Shown in pieces: positions 1-6,482 of a DNA stretch of 6,812 nucleotides. The notes below the pieces were generated by a model. The model saw only the letters and a list, made by a program, of their open reading frames with translations, ran no database searches and was not told where the DNA came from. The stretch spans positions 1 to 6,812 of the forward strand of contig JAJRSX010000109.1 in assembly GCA_024278555.1 (NCBI GenBank), written 5' to 3'. This DNA is from a bacterium (GTDB taxonomy: Bacteria > CG2-30-53-67 > CG2-30-70-394). The translations under genes and the position numbers were made by a program. The stretch's first letter is position 1, and every line of letters starts with the position of its first letter.

Positions 1-1
1 C

Positions 2-2140
2 CCGACGGTGCTGGAGATGCTCGACCTCGGCGGGATCCCGATCCGCGCGGCCACCCGCGGCCAAGACGACCCGATCGTCTGCGCAGGCGGCCCGTGCGCC
101 TTCAACCCGGAGCCCCTGTCCCCCTTCATCGACTTCTTCCTCCTCGGCGACGGGGAGGAGGCGGTGGTAAAGATCGCCCATACCATCCGCGCCGGGCGGC
201 AGGCCGGGCGGCCCCGGGCGGCGATCCTCCGGGAGCTCGCCGCGATCCGCGGGGTCTACGTCCCCGCCCTCTACGCCGTCGAGGTCGACGCAGACGGCCA
301 CCTGGTCGCCACCGCCCCGATCGACCCGGCAACCCCCGAGCGGGTCTCCAAGGCGCTGGTCACCCACCTCGACCGACGCCCCTTCCCGACCGCGCCGGTG
401 GTCCCCTACCTGCAGACCACCCACGACCGGATCTCCGTCGAGATCTCTCGCGGCTGCACCGAGGGGTGCCGCTTCTGCCAGGCCGGCTACCTCTACCGGC
501 CGGTGCGCGAGCGCTCCCCCGAGCGGGTGCTGGAGCTGGTCGACGCCTCCACCCGCGCCACCGGCTACGACGAGGTGTCGCTCTCGTCGCTCTCCACCGG
601 CGACTACGCGACCCTCCCTGGGCTGGTGGCCGGCCTGGCCGCACAACCGGGCCACCTGCAGGTGGCGATGCCGTCGCTCAAGGCGGGGAGCCAGCGGCTC
701 CGGCGGGTGATCAACAAGGGGATCACCGAGGAGAAGATCCTCGACACGGTGGCCTCGGTCTTCGCCGCCGGCTGGGACTCCCTGAAGCTCTACTTCATGA
801 TCGGCCTGCCCACCGAGACCGACGCCGACATCGACGCGATCGCCGATCTCGCCCACCGCTGCCTGGCGACGGCGCGCCGGGCGGGGCGCCGGGTCAACCA
901 CGTCACCGTCTCCTGCTCCACCTTCGTCCCCAAGGCCCACACCCCCTTCCAGTGGGCGCCGCAGATCTCCATCGCCGAGACCGAGCGGATCCACCGCCGC
1001 CTCAAGGGGAGGCTCAAAGATTGCCGCCTGCGCTTTCGCTGGCACGACCCGCGGATCTCGTGGCTGGAGGGGCTGTTGGCGCGCGGCGACCGGCGCACCG
1101 GCGACCTCATCGAGGCGGCGTGGCAACGGGGGACCTACCTCGACGGCTGGGGCGACCACCTCGACCTGTCGCGCTGGGAGCAGGCCCTCAGCGACGCGGC
1201 GATCGACCCGCAGGCCTACCTGCGCGAGCGGGCGGTGGAGGAGGCCCTGCCGTGGGACCACATCGACCCCCTGGTGCCGAAGCGGTATCTCCTCAAGGAG
1301 CGCAGGCGCGCCGAGGCCGAGGCGGAGGTTGGCGACTGCCGGGTGGCGAAGTGTTCGGTGTGCGGCGTGTGCGACTTCAAGGAGGTGGTGAACGAGCTGC
1401 ACACCGCCTTCACCCCGGCACCCCCGCTGCCGTCGCCCCCCCTCGTCGCCCAGGCGCCCTTCTGGCGCTACCGGATCCGCTTTGCCAAGGAGGGGCCGTT
1501 GCGCCACCTCTCCCACCTGGAGTTGGGCGCCGCCCTGCACCGCGCCATGCGCCGCGCCCGCCTGCCCCTGCGCTACTCCCAGGGGTTCAACCCGCGCCCC
1601 AAGGTGGTCTTCGGCCCGGCCCTGCCGGTGGGCAGCGAGGGGCTCGGCGAGTGGCTGGAGGTGGAGCTCACCGAGCCGGTCGCCGCGCCCCTGGTGGCCG
1701 AGCGCCTCGCCGCCGCCACCCCCCCAGGGGTCGCCGTCATCGAGGCGGTGGCCCTGCCGCAAGACGCCCCGCACCTCGCCGCGGAGATCGCCCTGGCCAC
1801 CTACGAGGTCACCCTGCCGGCCCCCCTCGCCACCGTCCTCGCCCCCCTGCCGGACCGCCTCGCCGCCGCCGACGCCCTGCCGGTGGTCCGCCGGCGCAAG
1901 GGCCAGGAGAAGGAGGTCGACCTCCTCCCCCTGGTGGCCGACCTGGCGGTGGAGGGGTCGCGGGTCGCGCTCACCCTGCGCATCGCGGACGGAGGCTCCA
2001 CCCGCCCGGCCGAGCTCCTCGCCGCCCTCCTCGGGGAGGCCTACCCTGGCGACTCGGCCCTGCGCGTGGTACGCACGGCACTGCTCGCCGCCGACGCCGC
2101 CCCCCTCACCCCCACCACCGCCCTACGCCGCGCGAGCTGA
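2..2140 (+). CDS. B12-binding-type radical SAM protein fused to DUF2344 domain (5' partial)
   Basis: This is a radical SAM enzyme of the TIGR03960 type carrying a C-terminal TIGR03936/DUF2344 domain; the reaction is unknown. The reading frame is open from the left edge, and the visible 712 residues begin inside the B12-binding-like N-terminal region (PTVLEMLDLGGIP, then GGPCAFNPEP). The GTG at 8 is therefore not the true start, and I estimate that more than 100 residues are missing. Counting from position 2, the radical SAM Fe4S4 motif CTEGCRFC has Cys152, Cys156 and Cys159 (CX3CX2C) and lies in a TIM-barrel domain of about residues 135-400. A second cysteine group, Cys446, Cys451, Cys454 and Cys457, sits at the end of that half. 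DUF2344 starts near residue 487 (FWRYRIRFAKEG, then LRYSQGFNPRPK) and runs almost to the C-terminus. Many bacteria encode the two parts as separate genes; here they are one protein. rng follows after 23 bases, the usual neighbour, which hints at a role in RNA modification or ribosome metabolism. Family assignment is secure; function is inferred. Confidence 0.93.
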   Translation, partial: PTVLEMLDLGGIPIRAATRGQDDPIVCAGGPCAFNPEPLSPFIDFFLLGDGEEAVVKIAHTIRAGRQAGRPRAAILRELAAIRGVYVPALYAVEVDADGHLVATAPIDPATPERVSKALVTHLDRRPFPTAPVVPYLQTTHDRISVEISRGCTEGCRFCQAGYLYRPVRERSPERVLELVDASTRATGYDEVSLSSLSTGDYATLPGLVAGLAAQPGHLQVAMPSLKAGSQRLRRVINKGITEEKILDTVASVFAAGWDSLKLYFMIGLPTETDADIDAIADLAHRCLATARRAGRRVNHVTVSCSTFVPKAHTPFQWAPQISIAETERIHRRLKGRLKDCRLRFRWHDPRISWLEGLLARGDRRTGDLIEAAWQRGTYLDGWGDHLDLSRWEQALSDAAIDPQAYLRERAVEEALPWDHIDPLVPKRYLLKERRRAEAEAEVGDCRVAKCSVCGVCDFKEVVNELHTAFTPAPPLPSPPLVAQAPFWRYRIRFAKEGPLRHLSHLELGAALHRAMRRARLPLRYSQGFNPRPKVVFGPALPVGSEGLGEWLEVELTEPVAAPLVAERLAAATPPGVAVIEAVALPQDAPHLAAEIALATYEVTLPAPLATVLAPLPDRLAAADALPVVRRRKGQEKEVDLLPLVADLAVEGSRVALTLRIADGGSTRPAELLAALLGEAYPGDSALRVVRTALLAADAAPLTPTTALRRAS

Positions 2141-2163
2141 CCCCCCCCACCCCGGCTGCCACG

Positions 2164-3678
<1,515 letters not shown>

Positions 3679-3694
3679 GGGCGGCGTCCGGCGC

Positions 3695-3720
3695 CTGCGG
3701 GGCCTCGCGCGGAGGCGCAG
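3695..3720 (+). terminator. GC-rich hairpin after rng, possible terminator
   Basis: CTGCG at 3695-3699 pairs with CGCAG at 3716-3720, and inside it CCTC (3703-3706) pairs with GAGG (3712-3715) around a GCGCG loop, leaving GGG bulged. It begins 16 bases after the rng stop. An alternative fold pairs GCGCCT (3691-3696) with AGGCGC (3713-3718). No T-run follows, so it would be at best an atypical intrinsic terminator or a 3'-end stabilising structure. Termination could also be Rho-dependent. Confidence 0.3.
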
Positions 3721-3798
3721 CGGGGAAGTCGCCGGAGATCCGGGCAATCAGTGGTGCTGATCCGCCATCCCCCACCCCACGAGCAAAGCGAGCCCGCC

Positions 3799-3811
3799 CG
3801 GCCGAAGGCCG
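3799..3811 (-). terminator. Small hairpin after the sugar transferase stop
   Basis: On the minus strand CGGCC, loop TTC, then GGCCG forms a perfect 5-bp stem that starts four bases after the stop codon of the sugar transferase (3816-3818). There is no T-tract behind it, so the terminator role is only suggested by its place between two convergent genes. Confidence 0.3.
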
Positions 3812-3815
3812 CCCC

Positions 3816-4925
3816 CTACCGGCCGCGGCCGCAGAGGACCACGCCGACGGTCCGTGCCAGGATCCGCAGGTCGAGCCACGGCCCCTGGTTCTTCAGGTAG
3901 TAGAGGTCGTACTCGAGCTTCTCGCGGTGCTCCTCTTCGCTCACCGCGTACTCGGCGTTCACCTGCGCCCAGCCGGTGATCCCCGGCTTCACCGCGGTGC
4001 GGTAGCGGTAGAAGGGGATCCGCTCCTCGAGCTCCTCGGCGAAGCACTGGCGCTCGGGACGCGGGCCGATCAGGCTCATGTCGCCGATGATGACGTTCCA
4101 GAGCTGCGGCAGCTCGTCGATCCGCAGGCGGCGGAGAACTTTGCCGACGCGGGTGATGCGCGGGTCGTCCTCGGTGGCCTGGCGCGGGCCGGCCGCCTCC
4201 GCATCCGCCACCATCGTGCGCAGCTTCCAGACGCAGTATTGCTTGCCCCCGAGGCCGAGCCGCTCCTGGCAGTAGAAGACGTCACCGCGCGAGTCGAGCT
4301 TGATCGCCACCGCCGCCAGGAGGATCAGCGGCAGGGCAGGGAGGAAGAGCAGGGTGGCGAAGACCATCTCCATCGCGCGCCGGATCCGACCGGTGGCCCA
4401 GCCACGGTCGAAGCCGTGGGCAAAGGCGAGGTGGCAGGCGAGGTGGGAGGTCACCGGGAGACGACCAAAGAGGTCCTCGTAGAAGGCGTGGTAGTCGACC
4501 ACCCGGGCGCCGGCCAGCCGTGCCTCCACCAGCGCCTCGGCGGGCAGGGCGGCAACGCCACACGGGTCGGTGATGACCACCTCGTGCACCCCCTCGGCGC
4601 CGATCCAGCCGGCGAGGTACGGGCCGCTGGTGGTCGGGTCGAGGACCCCGGCGACCTCGTAACGAGGGTTGCTCTCAAGGGACTCGCGCAGGGTGGCAGA
4701 CCCCTCGCCGCTCCCCACCAGGAGGACCCGGCGCGGCCGCCTCCGCCCCCAGGCGAGGACAACCCCCCACCCCACGAGGATGGTGTTGACGAGGTATTGC
4801 GCGAGGGTGGTGAGGGGAAAGGCAGACTCCCCGGCCGCCGGGACCACGGTCGACAACGCCTCGGCCCCGAGGGCGAAGAGGGCGTTGATTGCCAGGGCGG
4901 CGCCGATCAGGACGAGAGATCTCAT
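3816..4925 (-). CDS. Polyprenyl glycosylphosphotransferase starting exopolysaccharide synthesis (EpsB-like sugar transferase)
   Basis: This is an inner-membrane enzyme that transfers a sugar-1-phosphate from a nucleotide sugar to undecaprenyl phosphate, the first step of exopolysaccharide repeat-unit assembly. Its 369 residues show two N-terminal membrane helices (about 3-22 and 38-58), then a CoA_binding_3-like Rossmann region beginning RRVLLVGSGEG (about 66-155). Next come the Pro-containing membrane or re-entrant helix 184-209 and the bacterial sugar transferase domain. That domain contains KLDSRGDVFYCQERLG, the motif DELPQLWN (270-277, with the D270-E271 pair expected to be catalytic), GPRPE (287-291) and KPGITGWAQV. 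The tail LEYDLYYLKNQ...VVLCGRGR and the segment VVDYHAFYEDLFGRLPV resemble the PEP-CTERM-associated EpsB family (TIGR03013); the sugar is unknown. It is short: relatives have about 460 residues and more N-terminal helices. ATG 4925 is the only ATG, GTG or TTG in frame back to the stop at 5052-5054, and no Shine-Dalgarno precedes it. A sigma-54-type promoter lies upstream. No other polysaccharide genes are in the window. Confidence 0.93.
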   Translation of the reverse strand: MRSLVLIGAALAINALFALGAEALSTVVPAAGESAFPLTTLAQYLVNTILVGWGVVLAWGRRRPRRVLLVGSGEGSATLRESLESNPRYEVAGVLDPTTSGPYLAGWIGAEGVHEVVITDPCGVAALPAEALVEARLAGARVVDYHAFYEDLFGRLPVTSHLACHLAFAHGFDRGWATGRIRRAMEMVFATLLFLPALPLILLAAVAIKLDSRGDVFYCQERLGLGGKQYCVWKLRTMVADAEAAGPRQATEDDPRITRVGKVLRRLRIDELPQLWNVIIGDMSLIGPRPERQCFAEELEERIPFYRYRTAVKPGITGWAQVNAEYAVSEEEHREKLEYDLYYLKNQGPWLDLRILARTVGVVLCGRGR

Positions 4926-4934
4926 CGGTTGATG

Positions 4935-4950
4935 TGCGTGAAATGTGCCA
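4935..4950 (-). promoter_or_regulatory. Second sigma-54-like GG-N10-GC element next to the start codon
   Basis: On the minus strand TGGCAC-N5-ACGCA has a perfect -24 box and the invariant GG-N10-GC spacing, but a poor -12 box (ACGC instead of TTGC). If used, transcription would start at about 4924-4925, on the ATG itself, giving a leaderless mRNA. This is less convincing than the element at 5008-5023 and could be chance. Confidence 0.25.
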
Positions 4951-5007
4951 GTGAAGGGCTTGTGGAACCGGCCGAGAGGCTCCCTCCTCGGCTGCGTAGG
5001 AGGGACT

Positions 5008-5023
5008 TGCAGGATGTATGCCA
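5008..5023 (-). promoter_or_regulatory. Sigma-54 (RpoN) type -24/-12 promoter of the sugar transferase
   Basis: The minus strand reads TGGCATACATCCTGCA. The -24 box TGGCAT and -12 box CTGC keep the invariant GG and GC dinucleotides separated by exactly 10 bases, close to the consensus TGGCACG-N4-TTGCA. The predicted start is near 4997, leaving a leader of about 72 bases before ATG 4925. A repeat cluster 135-190 bases upstream of that start sits where NtrC-type activators bind. The stretch between promoter and repeats (about 5050-5100) is noticeably richer in A/T than the rest of the window, as expected for a flexible or IHF-bent spacer, although I found no exact IHF consensus. Confidence 0.55.
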
Positions 5024-5130
5024 GCCCGAAGCGGTCCCCATACCGCTCTGGTTAAGACAAGCTAACTGATTGGAATCACTAGATCGAAAGTCATCCACTG
5101 AGATCCGCTCCCCCATCGAGCCAAAGGCGG

Positions 5131-5190
5131 CGTCTCATATCGAAACAAATGAGACGATTCCAAATGAGACACCCGTCTCACATTGAAACA
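5131..5190 (-). promoter_or_regulatory. Cluster of GTCTCA/TGAGAC repeats, likely activator (enhancer) binding site
   Basis: Four copies of one hexamer lie within 49 bases: GTCTCA at 5132-5137, TGAGAC at 5150-5155, TGAGAC at 5165-5170 and GTCTCA at 5175-5180. They form two inverted repeats: CGTCTCAT/ATGAGACG with a 10-base spacer, and TGAGAC/GTCTCA with a 4-base spacer. The flanks repeat too: GTCTCAYATYGAAACA occurs at 5132-5147 and 5175-5190 (two differences, offset 43 bases, about four helical turns), and CAAATGAGAC occurs at 5146-5155 and 5161-5170. The centres lie about 147 and 176 bases upstream of the predicted transcription start, typical for a sigma-54 activator. PrsR, the regulator linked to PEP-CTERM exopolysaccharide systems, is a reasonable candidate but is not shown by the sequence. 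Confidence 0.6.
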
Positions 5191-5211
5191 CCTCTCCCAC
5201 TGCGGCCCGAA

Positions 5212-5232
5212 TCGGGGGTCCGCAACCCCCGA
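5212..5232 (-). terminator. Strong hairpin downstream of the dehydrogenase gene
   Basis: TCGGGGGT (5212-5219) and ACCCCCGA (5225-5232) form a perfect 8-bp stem with a 5-base loop. CCCAC (5196-5200) and GTGGG (5234-5238) could add an outer stem. It lies 73 bases beyond the dehydrogenase stop and before the enhancer-like repeats of the next gene. Only a short ATT follows on the minus strand, so it is not a classical T-tract terminator, but its place between two co-directional genes fits a terminator or transcription barrier. Confidence 0.4.
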
Positions 5233-5244
5233 AGTGGGCGGAAA

Positions 5245-5275
5245 CAGGCCGCGCGAGCCGCTTATGTACGGCCTG
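5245..5275 (-). terminator. CAGGCCG/CGGCCTG hairpin after the dehydrogenase gene
   Basis: CAGGCCG (5245-5251) and CGGCCTG (5269-5275) form a 7-bp stem with a 17-base loop. On the minus strand it is followed by TTTCC, a weak T-run. It starts about 30 bases after the dehydrogenase stop. It may act as the terminator itself or together with the stronger hairpin at 5212-5232. Confidence 0.35.
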
Positions 5276-5305
5276 CGGTCAGGCTCCCGGGGGCCGCGCG
5301 CCCGG

Positions 5306-6271
5306 TCACGCCACCCGGTTGCGCGCCGTGCCGGCGAAAAAGGCGTCGATGTTGGCGCCGATCTCGTTGAGCAGCCGCTGGCGCGCCTCACGGCTCGCCC
5401 AGGCGGTGTGGGGGGTGAGCAGGAGGTTGGGGAGGTCCGGAGCGAGCAGCGGGTTGTCGGCCGCCGGCGGCTCGGTGGTGAGGACGTCGAAGGCGGCGCC
5501 GCCGAGCCGCCCGCCGCGCAGGGCGTCGGCCACCGCCGCCTCGTCCACCACCCCGCCGCGCGCCATGTTCAACAGCAGGGCGCCGCGGCGCATCGTCGCG
5601 ATCTCGGGCGCACCGATCAGCCCCCGGGTCTGCGCCGACAGGGCGCAGTGGACGGAGAGGACATCGACCCGAGGCAGCAGCTCCGGGAGAGGCAGCCGCT
5701 CGCCCACCGGATAGGCGACCCGTGGCCGGCTCGCCGCCGCCACCACCTCCATGCCGAGGGCGCGGCACGCATGGGCCACCGCCTTGCCGATGGTGCCGTA
5801 ACCGACGATCCCGAGCCGCTTGCCCGCCACCTCGGTGATCGGCCAGTCCAGCAAATTGAACTGGGGCGAGGCGGCCCAGGCGCCGGTGCGGGCGGCGGCG
5901 TCGTACTCGCGCAGGTGCATGGCCAGGACCAGGAGCGAGGCCACCGTGTGCTGGACCACCGACGGGGTCGAGTAGCCGGCGACGTTGGCCACCGCCACCT
6001 CGGCGGCGCGGGCGGCGTCGAGGTCGATGTTGTTCACCCCGGTGGCGGCCACCGCGATGAGTTTCAGGCGGGGCGCGGCGGCGATCTCCTCCCTACCGAG
6101 GACCACCTTGTTGGTGATCACCACCCGCGCGTCGCGGATCCGCGGCCCGACCTCCGCCGGGGTGGTGACATCAAAGGTCGTGAGGTCGCCCAGGGACGCC
6201 AGCACCGCGAGGTCGAGGTCGCCCCGGTCGAGGGTGGCGCGGTCGAGGAGGCAGAGGCGGGGGCGCTCCAT
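5306..6271 (-). CDS. D-2-hydroxyacid dehydrogenase (glycerate dehydrogenase/hydroxypyruvate reductase-like)
   Basis: This is a cytoplasmic NAD(P)-dependent oxidoreductase interconverting a 2-keto acid and its D-2-hydroxy acid. Its 321 residues match the usual family length. The substrate-binding domain holds ATGVNNIDLDAA (77-88) and NVAGYSTPSVVQHTVA (96-111). The nucleotide-binding domain has GIVGYGTIG, with Gly157, Gly159 and Gly162 as the GXGXXG motif. The catalytic residues expected for the family are present: Arg238 (NMARGG), Glu267 (TTEPP) and His288 (LTPHTAW). The strand after the glycine motif ends AAASRPR without the acidic residue typical of NAD-specific members, so NADP(H) use is possible. 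The segment FNLLDWPITEVAGKRLGIVG resembles glycerate dehydrogenases, making hydroxypyruvate or glyoxylate likely substrates, but specificity cannot be read reliably. ATG 6271 is supported by AAAGGAG six bases upstream (6278-6284). tRNA-Arg ends only 38 bases upstream on the same strand, so the two are probably co-transcribed. The downstream sugar transferase is separated by hairpins and its own promoter. Confidence 0.93.
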   Translation of the reverse strand: MERPRLCLLDRATLDRGDLDLAVLASLGDLTTFDVTTPAEVGPRIRDARVVITNKVVLGREEIAAAPRLKLIAVAATGVNNIDLDAARAAEVAVANVAGYSTPSVVQHTVASLLVLAMHLREYDAAARTGAWAASPQFNLLDWPITEVAGKRLGIVGYGTIGKAVAHACRALGMEVVAAASRPRVAYPVGERLPLPELLPRVDVLSVHCALSAQTRGLIGAPEIATMRRGALLLNMARGGVVDEAAVADALRGGRLGGAAFDVLTTEPPAADNPLLAPDLPNLLLTPHTAWASREARQRLLNEIGANIDAFFAGTARNRVA

Positions 6272-6309
6272 GGCGGGCTCCTTTCGTGGCGGCGCACGGT
6301 TTCATCCAC

Positions 6310-6386
6310 TGGTGCCCCCGGCAGGGCTCGAACCTGCGACCCCCGGATTAGGAATCCGGTGCTCTATCCTGCTGAGCTACGGGGGC
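6310..6386 (-). tRNA. tRNA-Arg (anticodon CCU), CCA encoded
   Basis: The minus strand folds into a complete 77-base cloverleaf. The acceptor stem is GCCCCCG/CGGGGGC, the D arm GCTC/GAGC, and the anticodon stem CCGGA/TCCGG with loop TTCCTAA. The variable loop has five bases, and the T arm is GCAGG/CCTGC with loop TTCGAGC. The discriminator is A and the 3' CCA is encoded in the DNA. The anticodon CCT reads AGG, a codon used sparingly in this GC-rich window (for example within the Arg run KERRRAE of the radical SAM gene). The D-2-hydroxyacid dehydrogenase begins 38 bases downstream on the same strand. No integrase gene or duplicated tRNA end was seen, so it shows no sign of use as an integration site here. 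Confidence 0.97.
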
Positions 6387-6482
6387 GGGTGGCGGAAGGT
6401 AGCGGATCGGGAGGCCGTGTGGACAGGGTGGGGTTTGAGGCCGGGTCGTGGCGACCGATGAGGTGGTCGGAGGTTTCGTGCC

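Noticed and set aside
2141-2148. Run of eight C as a possible phase-variation tract
   Set aside because: It lies after the stop codon of one gene and before the start of the next, so slippage would not alter either reading frame.
94-2163. Long in-frame extension upstream of the RNase G start, giving an apparent 1194-residue protein
   Set aside because: The extension is out of frame with the clearly conserved radical SAM gene, is a low-complexity Pro/Arg/Gly-rich translation, and the RNase G family N-terminus begins exactly at ATG 2164.
5014-5055. Tiny plus-strand ORF of 13 codons preceded by AGGAGGG at 4998-5004
   Set aside because: The purine-rich stretch is one arm of a palindrome and the ORF overlaps the minus-strand sigma-54-type promoter. 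No other evidence of coding.
5131-5190. CRISPR-like or transposon-end interpretation of the GTCTCA repeats
   Set aside because: The units are too short, in mixed orientation and not evenly spaced. There is no cas gene, transposase or target duplication nearby.
6310-6386. tRNA-Arg(CCU) as an integration site for a mobile element
   Set aside because: The tRNA is intact, its flanks carry housekeeping-type genes, and no integrase or repeated tRNA 3' end is visible within the window.
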